A DNA stretch of 64,000 bases from Combretum micranthum (Eukaryota; Streptophyta; Magnoliopsida; Myrtales; Combretaceae). The translations under genes were made by a program, and so were the position numbers. Shown one piece after another: positions 37,191 to 47,516 of this stretch. A model generated the notes under the pieces. It ran no database searches. It was not told where the DNA came from and worked only from the letters and a program-made list of their open reading frames with translations. The first letter of the stretch is position 1; each line of letters begins with the position of its first letter. The stretch covers positions 186,001 through 250,000 of the forward strand of contig JAMXBD010000583.1 of the NCBI GenBank assembly GCA_024138025.1, in the 5' to 3' direction.

Positions 37191-37203
37191 TTCTCCCCCC
37201 CTT
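37191..37203 (-). promoter_or_regulatory. Polypurine tract of the chromovirus
   Basis: The minus strand reads AAGGGGGGGAGAA immediately before TGTAAACCCC. This is the plus-strand DNA primer site and fixes the 5' end of the 3' LTR and the orientation of the element. Confidence 0.9.
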
Positions 37204-37205
37204 AA

Positions 37206-37460
37206 AATAAGCTTTGTCCTCAAAGCTTGAATGCGTACCTGAGTTTTCAAACAAATGAGGATAGCTTTTCTTGATCTCCTCTTCTAATTCCCAGTAATCT
37301 CTTCTGTCGTGGATCCCATAATACTTTGACATAGTGGATTTCTTTATTCCTGAGAACTTGCACTTTCCGGTCCAAATCTTAACTGGATGCTTTTCATAAG
37401 TCAAATTCTCCTTCAAATCAATTGGTTCTAATTCCACTATCTTATCTGGATCCGGTACAT
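37206..37460 (-). pseudogene. Chromodomain at the C-terminus of chromovirus pol
   Basis: Follows the integrase. Minus strand: ELEPIDLKENLTYEKHPVKI in one frame; LDRKVQVLRNKEIHYVKVLW in the next; then back to the first frame with YWELEEEIKKSYPHLFEN. This is the classic plant chromovirus chromodomain (PVKILDRK...VKVLW...WELEEEM...YPHLF). Two opposite single-base indels (a lost T near 37378, a compensating change near 37290) put its middle third out of frame. In intact elements this domain guides integration to heterochromatin by binding methylated histone H3. Here it is followed by EDKAYFKGG and the polypurine tract. Confidence 0.88.
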
Positions 37461-38520
37461 ATTTCTTAGAACCGATACATGGAAAACATTATGTATACCA
37501 GACAAATTAGGTGGCAATGCAAGACGATATGCCAGATTCCCAACTCGTTCTAATATCTCAAATGGTCCAATATATCTAGGACTCAACTTGCCTTTTGTTT
37601 GTCTACCATGAAGACTTTGATTGGACTTACTTTAAGTATACATGTTCTCCTTCATTAAATTCCAATTCTCTTCTTTTCAAGTCCGCCCAGCTCTTTTGTC
37701 TATCTTGTGCTGCTTTCATTCTTTGCTTTATCACTGAAATCTTTTCATTAGTTTCTTGAACCAATTCAGGTCCAACCAATACTTTCTCCAAGTTATCCCA
37801 GAACAATGGTGACCGACACTTTCTACCATATAAAGCTTCATAAGGTGGCATTCCTATGCTTGAATGGTAGCTGTTATTGTACGCAAATTCCACTAATGGT
37901 AAATGTTGGTCCCAATTTCCTTTAATTCCATAATACATGCTCTCAACATATCTTCCAATGTCTGAATAGTCCTTTCAGTTTGTCCATCAGTTTGAGGATG
38001 ATAAGCTGTACTGAAATTCAACCGGGTTCCCAAAGCTTTTTGTAATCCTTGCCAAAATCTGGATACAAACCGTGGATCTCTATCTGATACTATACCAGCA
38101 GGTACACCATGCAATCTCACAATCTCCTTCAAATATATTCGTGCCAATTTCTCCAATGGATATGTCATGTTAATTGGCAAGAAATGAGCTGATTTTGTAA
38201 GTCTATCCACAATAACCCAAACAGCATCATGACCTGCATTTGTTTAGGTAATGAGCACACAAAATCCATAGAAATTTGATCCCATTCCATTCAGGTATTG
38301 GCAATGGTTTCAACAATCCACCTGGTTTTTGATGTTCAGCTTTGATCCTTTGACATACATCACATTTAGCAACAAATTCTGCAATATCCTTTTTCATTCC
38401 ATTCCACCAATACACTTTTTCAACTCTTGATATGTCTTTGTTTCTCCTGGGTGTATAGAATATCCAGAATAATGTGCTTCATGCATTAATTCCTTCCTCA
38501 AGCTTTCATCATGTGGCACA
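37460..38520 (-). pseudogene. Chromovirus integrase (zinc finger, DDE core, GPY/F)
   Basis: The minus strand shows, in order: an HHCC zinc finger (His residues in HEAHYSGYSIHPG at about 38490-38450, then CDVCQRIKAEHQKPGGLL at 38370-38315); the catalytic core with [11 protein letters not shown] (38208), [15 protein letters not shown] (second Asp, about 38090) and [17 protein letters not shown] (Glu, about 37985); the YHSSIGMPPYEALYGRKCRSP block (37860-37798); and a GPY/F module KGKLSPRYIGPFEIL (37590-37550). Open pieces 38415-38227, 38210-37893 and 37938-37627 are in different frames, so at least three frameshifts separate them. The enzyme inserts element cDNA into chromosomes; this copy cannot. 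Confidence 0.9.
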
Positions 38521-38786
38521 CACAATCTTTTATTCATTCTCAATACTTCTTCTCCATCCACATGAAAATCTTTGTACTTTCCTTGGGATATTCCCTGTTT
38601 AATCTCTTGAATTTCAATATCTTCTTCTGGGCTTCTTTAATTCTTTGAAGCAAAGTAGGTTCCAAAATTAGATTTCCTAACTCAGCTTCCAAACCTTGTA
38701 TTGAGAATTCCAAGTTTAATCTCTCAAATTCTTGATAAGTTCTTTTTGTTCCGTTATTGAAGCCACTTCTCCATAACTTTTCCGGC

Positions 38787-39149
38787 TCAATGCATCGCCA
38801 CATTCACTTTACCCGGATGGTAATTAATGGTAAGATCATAATCTTTAATTAATTCCAACCATCGCCTTTGTCTCATATTCAACTCTTTTTGTGTAAATAT
38901 ATACTTCAAACTCTTGTGATCCGTATATATTTCACATTTCTGCCCATACAAATAGTGACGCCAAATCTTGAGTGCAAAAACAATAGCAGCCAATTCTAGA
39001 TCATGAGTGGGGTAATTCATCTCATGTGGTTTCAATTGTCTAGAAGCATATGCTATTACTTTTCCATTTTGCATTAACACACATCCCAATCCATTTCTAG
39101 ATGCATCACTATAGACAGTATATAAATCCTTGTCATTGGGCAAGACCAA
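38787..39149 (-). pseudogene. Chromovirus RNase H
   Basis: A 120-codon open piece. Catalytic acidic residues are visible in [10 protein letters not shown] (Asp), THDLELAA (Glu) and YTDHKSLKY (Asp), followed by [20 protein letters not shown], the normal end of a gypsy RNase H. It degrades the RNA strand during reverse transcription. It is intact within itself but out of frame with RT, and the linker to integrase (38786-38540) also has frameshifts. Confidence 0.92.
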
Positions 39150-40125
39150 ATTGGTGCTGATATTAACCTTTTCTTCAACTCTTGGAAACTTTGTTCACGT
39201 ACATCATTCCACTCGAATTTCTCATTCTTTCGAGTCAATTGAGTCAAAGGTCGTGCAATCTTTGAGAAATCCTTCACAAATTTCCGATAATATCCTGCCA
39301 ATCCCAAGAAACTCCTAATTTCAGTAACAGTTTCAGGTCTTTTCCATTCCACAATAGCTTTAACTTTTGCAGGATCAACTGATATCCCTTCTCCAGAAAC
39401 AATATGTCCAAGGAATGATATACTTTAAGCCAAAATTCACACTTAGACAATTTGGCATACAACTTATTGTCTCTCAATATCTGTAACACACTTCTCAAAT
39501 TCTCATCATGTTGTTCTTCATTAGACGAATATACAAGTATATCATCTATGAAAACAATCACACAGATATCCAGCAAAGGTCTAAAAATACGATTCATCAG
39601 ATCCATAAAAACTGCTGGTGCATTGGTTAATCCAAATGGCATGACCAAAAATTCATAATGACCATACCTAGTTCGGAATGCAGTCTTTGGTACATCTTCT
39701 GCTTTGATTCGGATTTGATGATATCCTGACTTTAAATCAATTCGGGAAAATACCTTTGCTCCTCTCAGTTGATCAAAAAGATCATCAATTCTGGGTAAAG
39801 GATATTTGTTCTTGATAGTTACCCTTTTAATTCCCTATAATCAATACAGAGTCTCATTGATCCATCTTTCTTTTTCACAAAAGCACGGGTGCTCCCCAAG
39901 GTGAAACACTGGTCTGATAAATCCTTTATCCAACAATTCTTGTAACTGCACCTTCAATTCTTTCAATTCCACAGGTGCCATTCGATACGGAGCTTTTGAT
40001 ACTGGTTCGGTTCCAGGTATCAAATCAATTGAGAATTCCACTTCTCTGTGTGGGGGTAATCCCGGTAATTCATCTGGAAATACATCTGAGTATTCACATA
40101 CTGTTCGAATGGTATGAATATCCAA
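39150..40125 (-). pseudogene. Chromovirus reverse transcriptase
   Basis: Minus-strand order: [20 protein letters not shown] (40080), then [24 protein letters not shown] (39990-39910); a frameshift near 39840-39830; [16 protein letters not shown] and [13 protein letters not shown] (39800-39700; first catalytic Asp in RIDL); [10 protein letters not shown] (39648); and the active-site block [10 protein letters not shown] (about 39560), where FIDD is the YxDD-type metal site. The thumb/connection [17 protein letters not shown] is at 39310-39260. Catalytic residues are all kept; at least three frameshifts break the chain. Copies element RNA into DNA. Confidence 0.93.
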
Positions 40126-40312
40126 TTCTTGGATTCACCTTCAGTTGCTCCAAGAATACAACCGTTCATCTCCATATCTTCTTCATTTTCCACTTCAATT
40201 GCTGTTATCCTACTTCCTTCTCTGAGTATCTCACCTATATCTTTTCTTTCTCCTTGATTATTGACAAAAGATACTATTTTGAGATGGCAATTAACTTTTG
40301 CTTTTACAGCAG

Positions 40313-40594
40313 TTAACCAAACCATACCCAAAATAATATCATATTTTGCATCTCTATCAGAATTAAATCAGCAATTGATTCATGATCTCCAATCTTTATT
40401 GGACAACTTTTGATCATTTCCCGTGTCACCACTAAATCTCCAGTTGGCGTAGTAACTCTCAATTCTTTACTCATGCTCCCAATTGGTATTCTTATACGCC
40501 TTGCTAATCCGGTATTTATGAAAGAATGCGTTGCTCCAGTGTCAAACAAAGCATACGCAGTCTGATCCCCTACTTGAATGATCCTAAGTATCAA
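40313..40594 (-). pseudogene. Chromovirus aspartic protease
   Basis: Contains ALFDTGATHSFI (active-site DTG at about 40545), with the usual gypsy context of a preceding V-x-DQT-x-Y and a following hydrophobic strand. It releases gag and pol proteins from the precursor. Length (about 93 codons) is normal for the domain. It is separated from gag by a stop-containing gap (40743-40595) and from RT by a frameshift around 40320. Confidence 0.88.
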
Positions 40595-40742
40595 TTATTA
40601 AGTTCATGTTATTTTCAACTTATAAAGACTTCTATTCTCATCTACTTGTGATTGTGTCTAATAACTTTAAGTAAACAAATTATATTTACATACCTGCAAT
40701 GAGTCCATATTCTTCGGATCAACTTCCTCCCAAATATTTTCT

Positions 40743-42064
40743 TCATCTCCTTCCTCTATCTCCACATTCTCTACAGGACTTCCATACATGCAAAAACTCT
40801 GGCCGTCGCACTGGCTTTGTTGCATTCCCATTTTTCGATCCTGAGGCTCCAATCACTCCTTTAGATTGTGAAGATCCAGCTACTGCACTTGCTTTCTGTG
40901 GACAATTGGGTGATATGTGCCCAACTTTATTGCATATGAAGCAAGTTGCAGTTTTTCTTTTGGACAATCGTTTATCATATGCCCACTGTCCCCACAATAA
41001 TAACATTTGTTCTGTAATTGTGGACAATACTTGGGTAATGAGAACCTTTACATTTCCAACAAGTAACATTATTCTTCCCCATTACTCCTCCTTTTTCATT
41101 GAAAGGTTTGAAGAATTTAACCTTCTTAGGCACAGAACTTGCGTAGAACCATCATACATTCTTTTCCCGAACATAGTTCCTTCTTTTTATACCTCTCAAG
41201 TTCATACTTCCTTGCACGTTCAATGATACGAGCTTTTTCCAACATAGCTGCAAAGTTATCAATCTCAAATTCAGCAAGTCTTCTTTGGAAATGAGGTTCG
41301 AGTCCAGCCATGAAAGTCTGTCTCTTAAGCTCATCACTGTCCCGATAAGCATCTGGAGCAAATTGCAACAACCGATTAAACTCATGTTCATATTCATCAA
41401 TGGTCTTAGCTCCTTGGGTCAAATTCATCAGGTCAGTGCTATACTTTGCTTTTAGGCTGCTTGGAAAATATTCCTTCAAAAATTCTCGTTTGAATACTTC
41501 CCAAGTAATTGGTTGGGACAAACTTCTTTGTTTCGAATTCCACCATATCCTTGCTCTTAACCTTAATAAATAAGTTCCATAGGATACTTTCAAAGCTTCA
41601 GGTACTTGGAAAACATCAAGGGATCGCTCAATCTGAGCTAGCCAATCTTCAGCTTCCTCTGGCTTTCCCGGTATTCCCTCAAAATATCTGTTGCACTTAA
41701 TGAATTCCGGCAACAAATTCCTCTGAGGTCGTAAAGGTGGTGGTGGTGGCAATTCCTGTTCATATCGAGGGGGTCCTTGTACCTCAGCAGCAGACTCATT
41801 TGGATTCACTGGTCCATTTTCCTGAAATTGAACCGGTGGAGTATGCCTTTCATTCCTTCTAGGATTTGGTGGAGTCATTGCTGGTGCTCCAACAGGTGGT
41901 GCTCATTTGTGGCTTGCATATTTTGCAAAGCTTGCAAAATCAAAACATTTTGTTGTTGAAGACTTTGTAAAACATCCTCAATTCGGTTTTGGTGCTGCAG
42001 GAGCATCTATTGGTGGATCCCCAGAAATTCTGGCATTTCTACTTTTATTTCTTCCTCTTGGCAT
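40743..42064 (-). pseudogene. Chromovirus gag with three zinc-knuckle motifs
   Basis: Starts at ATG 42064 (MPRGRNKSRNARI); a frameshift near 41970 precedes the main open piece 41878-41126. That piece has a Pro-rich segment, then the gag core (EAEDWLAQIERSLDVF; WEVFKREFLKEYFP; LTQGAKTIDEYEHEFNRLLQ) and a C-terminal Arg/Lys-rich part. Nucleocapsid motifs follow in different frames: CWKCKGSHYP near 41060, CYYCGDSGHMINDC near 41000-40960 and CFICNKVGHISPNC near 40940-40900. The last two are full CX2CX4HX4C knuckles. This protein packages the RNA. The frameshifts show the copy is dead. A plus-strand ORF at 40699-41226 is only its antisense shadow. Confidence 0.9.
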
Positions 42065-42355
42065 TCTATTAACATTAAACATATTACTTAAGTCAGATCA
42101 TAACTCGTCTTATCAAAAGTCATCAAGATCATTCATATGTATATATGCAACACATATATATACATAACCAAAATACATCAAAGCTTTTCATGGTTAGTGC
42201 ATTATGTACATATCCAAAAATTGCACTACCCTAACTTAGCTTCCTATCATAGTCATCAAAAGATACATATATAAGTCATCAAAAGTCTACTAATATCGTC
42301 CTGTAATGTCATCATAACAGATAATACACATCATCATATAATACTCAAGTCAAAC

Positions 42356-43291
42356 TCAGGGACTGGGATGAAGACGACCCTTGCCCTTCTCCTGAGGGCC
42401 TAATCGTGGGTAATCATCCTCTCCCTCAGAACTACTATCATCAATCTCAATCATCACACCCTCGTCCCCTGGAGGTGCTAGAGTCAGGGCTGTGTCCATC
42501 ACCCTAATGCCTCTGGGTGCTGGCCTCCTCTCACCCTCAGCTCTAGATGGAATATCACTCTCGATCCATCCTCCCTGTGCTGATCCAATCCATCTGGCAT
42601 AATTATAATCTGAGACATACTTCTCTGCCTCAATCCTTCTTTTCTTACCCTCTCTCTCATCCAACAGCTCTGTGGTGATACTCCTCATGTGGACAGTAGT
42701 CTGAACTGTCTCCTGTACTACTCGATCCTGTACAGCAGCAGGACGCTGGAACTCACCTGCTACCTCAGGGATAATAGGCGGTTTCCTCATCAACATGCGT
42801 CTAGAATGACTGCACCTGCTGAGTCGTGCAAGCATCAAATCATCATCATAAGCCGCATCACCTCTGACCCGGGCATGATCCTGCCTCACATCGTGAGCAT
42901 AGATTGCTCCTCTGCCAATATCTACCCAGACTCTAAAATCTGGGAGCACTGGTCTCTCTGATCTGGATGAGACTATAAATGCTATGTTGTCAATCTCCAG
43001 ACCACCTCCTTTCTGCACTATCAGCCTCTCAAATCTGTAGAGCGTCTCTATAGCTGATCCGTTATCTGGAAAAGCCCGCTCCATCAAGAATAGCCAGCCT
43101 TTAAACAAAGGCAATAATCCTAGCTTCCAAGTGCTGAGGATCTCATCTAAAGTCTTAGTAATCCCGCTCAGATACAAGTCCTCTACCAGAACTCGTAGTC
43201 TGCGCCTGTAATCTGTCAAAGTCTCCTCCTCCTGCATACTAAAGATCTCCCATCTAATGTGACACGTAGCAGGATTAGTCTGCACACACAA
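42356..43291 (-). CDS. Uncharacterised ORF upstream of chromovirus gag (311 codons)
   Basis: Open from 43291 (the first codon is TTG, so the true start may be internal or supplied by splicing) to a TGA or TAG-type stop at 42356. It lies between the 5' LTR region and gag, same strand, about 290 bases before the gag ATG. I recognise no family. Residues about 18-95 (MQEEETLTDYRRRLRVLVEDL through LYRFERLIVQ) look helical; the middle is Arg-rich; the end is acidic (IEIDDSSSEGEDDYPRLG) and then basic. It has no stop while gag and pol have many frameshifts, and it is more GC-rich than its neighbours. A TTTTTATTGTGTGTGCAG sequence at its start is a good splice acceptor, so it may be an exon, possibly of host origin. 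Chromoviruses normally have nothing here. Confidence 0.5.
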   Translation of the reverse strand: MCVQTNPATCHIRWEIFSMQEEETLTDYRRRLRVLVEDLYLSGITKTLDEILSTWKLGLLPLFKGWLFLMERAFPDNGSAIETLYRFERLIVQKGGGLEIDNIAFIVSSRSERPVLPDFRVWVDIGRGAIYAHDVRQDHARVRGDAAYDDDLMLARLSRCSHSRRMLMRKPPIIPEVAGEFQRPAAVQDRVVQETVQTTVHMRSITTELLDEREGKKRRIEAEKYVSDYNYARWIGSAQGGWIESDIPSRAEGERRPAPRGIRVMDTALTLAPPGDEGVMIEIDDSSSEGEDDYPRLGPQEKGKGRLHPSP

Positions 43292-43332
43292 TAAAAATTT
43301 GCATAATTAATAATAATCACACATACTTTATA

Positions 43333-43965
43333 TGTATATAATTATTTATTTTCGATATCTGGTTGTTTTTCAGGAGTCTGAATAACTCCAAGTTTGGGAT
43401 CAGAGATCTATGATTCTGAACTATGTTGTTTTGCAGGCTTAATGAAGTTTGCACTTAGTTAGTTGCACGTATCTATACATGTTGTTTGTGCATTTACATA
43501 TTGTTTGTGGACTGGCGTACTGGGCGTTTTTGCTCAATCCTTTATTTTTAAGGTACAGGTGATGAAGACGTAGTATTTGATTTATCTGGTTATGATCTGT
43601 ATTTTGATCATGGGGATGACGATAGTGGACCTGACAACACTGCAGAGGAATAGGATGTTACACAGGACATATGAAAAAAAGATTTCTTAAGTTATTGAAG
43701 ATTTTTGAAACAATATTTTGATTATTTATCTTTTTGAGGATTTAAAGGATTGGTTTTTATGTAATAGTTTATAAACAGATTATATGATTTAATGGAAGTT
43801 AAATCTTTTCTGGATTATTGTTGGCTTTGGTTTTGCCAACTTGGATTTAGTTTATATTATAAGAGATATTTGAAAGTTATAAATTACAGGTTTCATGGTT
43901 TTGTTCCTTCTGGAGTACCCTTAAATGTGGGTTCATGAAGATTTCTATATGTTATATTTTGTGGT
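43333..43965. repeat. Second copy of the 635-bp block (inside the element)
   Basis: Near-identical to 29398-30032. On the minus strand it follows the 5' LTR end (GGGGCGTGACA) directly with ACCACAAAATATAA, where a tRNA primer site would be expected but is absent. The boundary with the unrelated sequence leading to the 311-codon ORF is at TGTATATAATT (43333). Confidence 0.8.
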
Positions 43966-46900
43966 TGTCACGCCCCGAGGGTCCTTAGTAGTAATAAACA
44001 AGTTACACTTAATATTATCACTAGATTACCTTCAGAGAATGACAGGTTTTCAAAATAACAGGATCTTTTAAGTTGCTTGATAAGAAATAACAAATATATG
44101 AGAGAAATGATTTAGTGAATAACCATTACAAACTATTACAAACCATATAGCTCCATTGAAATATACAACTAAATAATCTACTATAATAGTACATAACCAT
44201 CAAACTAAAATAGATCTGTAGACTTCTAGCTTCAAAGCCCTTACCGGAGCCATATTCTTGGATGTAACTAACCAGGGTCGTAAAGTGAACCTGAAAAGAC
44301 TGTAGGAGTATGAGCAAAACCACAGCTCAGTGAATAACCAGACATACCATACATCACACAAGTCATTAACAAATCATATGCAATGCAAGCGCTCAACCAT
44401 ATGCACAGATACAAGTTTGATGATCTAGAATCCAAACAGGAAAAGATTTACGCCCTCTTTTTAATGGGTTGAAGAACCAGCACTCAATGACCCACCTGCC
44501 CAGGAGAGACTAAGTACACAGGAGAATCAACGATTTCTCGTTTTAATGTTATCACTTTGAATATAGTTGCTTGCACAAACCATATCCTACAATCCCCTTA
44601 GAAACTCCCTAAGTATTAATCATTTCAAAGCGACTCTATGGGCGACGTTCTTCGGTGCCTTTTAGTTCCACATAGGACTGCTAGACCAAAGAGAACCTTG
44701 AAAGTCTCACATATTGGATCAACCAAGCAAAAACAGAGATCCGAAATATTAATACGTAGTAGGCTGTCACAACCATATATGCAATAATGCAATTCGTGCG
44801 ATGCATGTTCATATTATTTTGTTAAGTCCATAATTCTTAATCAATTTCGGGGTGACCATACATTACACACAATCATCATTATACTACTGCACAACACCAA
44901 TCATTGCGTTTTCGCTTGTATAAAGTTATTTTAACAATCATACAATCAGATCATATCATACTTTCGACAAACATTCATTTAATTATCTTGCATTACATAT
45001 TCGACTATTTACAATCACAACCAGTACAATATGACTGAATTACTCACCTGCTCATACCGACTCAATCGTAATAATCCGCTGGTAGATCCTCTAATGAGTC
45101 AAATTCACCTATTTAAGATAAAGTATTCATTAATACAAATTACTAAATTCCTATAGGTGATTAGTGTCCTAGACTCAATATTAATACTTAATATCGTCGT
45201 GTTCCTCCTATTTGATCTTACATAATTGTTTGGTTATTTTTAGAAGTCACATTACTCAAGAAATTAACTTATTTCAATTTCCATTCTTATCTATTTTGTC
45301 TAGTTAAAACAAATATTAGACTAATATTACTTTAATTAATACTAAATATTTTCTTAATTCTAGGGTTTCAAAAGTTATTAGATATTAATCTATTTATTCT
45401 AATCTCTGGTAATAAATTTTATATTGCTGTACACACACATATATATATAATATACTAGATAGGCTTTAAGAGATATATATATATATATATATGTTTCTGT
45501 TTGGACTTGAAAAACTTTCGTTGGAAAATTTTAACTGTAAACCGGCTCAAGGCCGCTGGCCATCATCCCTAGGTGCCGGTGTAAATTGCTTTTGAAGAAA
45601 AAAAATTCATATCGAGTGCACCGGTGTTGAAAGCTGCCAGCTTACAACGTACGCCGGCCCTACGCCACCGGCGTAGATTTCCAGATAGCCGGCTTACGTT
45701 CATGTTTTACGTGAAAATTATTTTGCGTAGCCTCTGTTTGAGTTTAAGCCGCCTATAAGCCGCCGGTCTATCCATGTAAGCCGCCGGCGTACAGCGTTTA
45801 CACTGCCGGCCTTGAGGCAGTGTTGCACTATGCATCATCTTCCTCCTCGGTTCAATTCTTTTTCTTTGATTTTTACACGTTAAAAACTTACTTAAACTAC
45901 TTCTAAGAGTTTATATATCATATATAAGGATATATAACAACTTTCAACACGTTTAAACACATAAATATATAGATCTCGATTTTGTGAAAGTAAAACTAGG
46001 GTTTTGAAGTTTTACCTTGTTGGAGCTCGTTTGATGAAATCCGAAGCTTGTGTTTGTGTTTATTATGTTCCTAAGATGATTAGAAGTCAGTTACAACTCT
46101 TATATTTGAACGAAAATCCTTTGAATCATGTCAACTTACCTTTGGATTCGTTTTTGAGGGTTTTTAGCTTTGTATTTCTTTGATCCGAGCTTGTGTTTTA
46201 TGATCTGTTTGCTCTTCGTTTTCAGTTCGTTTAGTTGTTGTTTGGGAGTATTTTCGGACTGGAAGATGTTGAGAAATTATGGAGTTTGTTTGTTCTTCAT
46301 TAATGACTTTAAACTCATATATGTATTGAAGAGAGAAGGAGAGGTTGCGGCTGTTTCTCCTTCGTTTTCCTCCTATTTTTTATCATCTTTGCTGTTGTTT
46401 TCCTTGCAATTAATGTGCATTTGAGCTGGCATTATTCCATTGGTCATTGGGTCACTTTGGTTGAAGTATTTGGTGAATTATTGAACACATTCCGACGCCT
46501 CTTTCTTCCTCCCTTTTTCCACCGAAATGCAGCAGCCCAAAAACATATATATATATATATAGTTTATTTATTTAGTTAAATTTTAAGTTAATTATACGAG
46601 TTATACGGGTATAAATCGGCTAATATTTGGAAGTTTTTGTACAAAAATATGCTTATAAATTTATACAAAATGCTTAGATTTTCAAATAATACAAATTGAA
46701 GTTATATATATACGTAGTTAATTATTCGTATAATTTTATCTCCTGCGATTTAGATTTCTTAAGCTCATTAGGTCAATTTTTGTTTCAAGCTCCGATAGCT
46801 TAAGAAAACTCGGTTTAGAGCAATAGCATGATCTGATTATTTATTTGAAGTTTAGATTTTGAGTTATTCATCAGTTTATATTTTTGTTGTGTATTTAAAA

Positions 46901-47429
46901 CCTTAACGGTTCATTTTTGGATCATCATTTTCTAGTTATAAGCGTATATAATCATTTATACAGTCTTGTGCTTAATACAGAAACTAAACTATATTTATAT
47001 CTCTAGTTTTGATACTGAACATAAATTCTTATTAGTAGTTTTTAATTTTAACTAGAAATCTCGAAATTAGGGTTTAAGTCTAAATATAAACTCATTACTA
47101 CTCGTTATTCTAGTCTTGAATCATTATCGAGATCAAAAAATAATTTGATCTCTATATTCATGTTTTCTATATAAATCTATTTGTATACTAGGTTTTTGGG
47201 TTTAAATTTTAGATCATATCTTGAATTAGTTATTCAAGATACAAGATTTTGTTTTCGGTATTAACTAGGGTTAAAGAATTTCTTTATTCGGTTCCTAAAT
47301 CTTTCATTTATCCAAAAATCTAAATATTATCCTATTATTAGACTTCAATCAGAATCTAAATCTATTATCTAGTTTATATAATCTATTATGAAGTCGGATA
47401 CTAATGTGTAAAAATTCCCGGGGTTTACA
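43966..47429 (-). repeat. Chromovirus 5' LTR (3.46 kb) with empty site
   Basis: Runs from TGTCACGCCCCGAGGG to CCCGGGGTTTACA in plus-strand reading, so TGTAAACCCC...GTGACA in sense. It matches the 3' LTR. At 44244-44256 it has the uninterrupted target of the solo LTR that sits in the 3' LTR. It contains the CCGGC block at 45537-45812 and a (TA)n run at about 45472-45492. Confidence 0.85.
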
Positions 47430-47516
47430 GTTTTTATTGAGATTTAGAGCCTTTGCGTGTCTCTTTTAAGAGAGGGACACGTGGCAGGTTGTAATGCTTT
47501 ATTTTAGGGCGTTACA
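47430..47516 (-). other. Chromovirus-LTR-like start flanking the 5' LTR
   Basis: On minus it reads TGTAACGCCC (47516), a common start of Tekay-type LTRs, then 87 bases including GCCACGTGTCCC, and runs into TGTAAACCCCGGG. Either the LTR really begins here and the 3' LTR has lost these bases between two TGTAA repeats, or this is a fragment of another LTR. Confidence 0.4.

Larger units (their letters stand above)
29398..47429 (-). mobile_element. Chromovirus (Ty3/gypsy, Tekay/Del-like), inactive, with nested solo LTR
   Basis: Minus-strand order: 5' LTR (47429-43966), 0.63-kb segment, an extra 311-codon ORF (43291-42356), gag (42064-40743), protease, RT, RNase H, integrase, chromodomain (37437-37206), polypurine tract, and 3' LTR (37190-30033) containing a 3.7-kb solo LTR. 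The C-terminal chromodomain and the YHSSIGMPPYEALYGRKCRSP integrase motif place it near Tekay/Del. Every pol domain is present but frameshifted. I could not find a tRNA primer site next to the 5' LTR or a target duplication, so the ends are rearranged: the two LTR copies share about 635 further bases beyond the TGTCACG terminus (29398-30032 and 43333-43965). Confidence 0.88.

Noticed and set aside
40699..41226. Plus-strand ORF of 175 codons
   Set aside because: It is the antisense of the chromovirus gag zinc-knuckle region.
42689..42961. Plus-strand ORF of 90 codons
   Set aside because: It is antisense to the 311-codon minus-strand ORF, which is longer and in line with the element.
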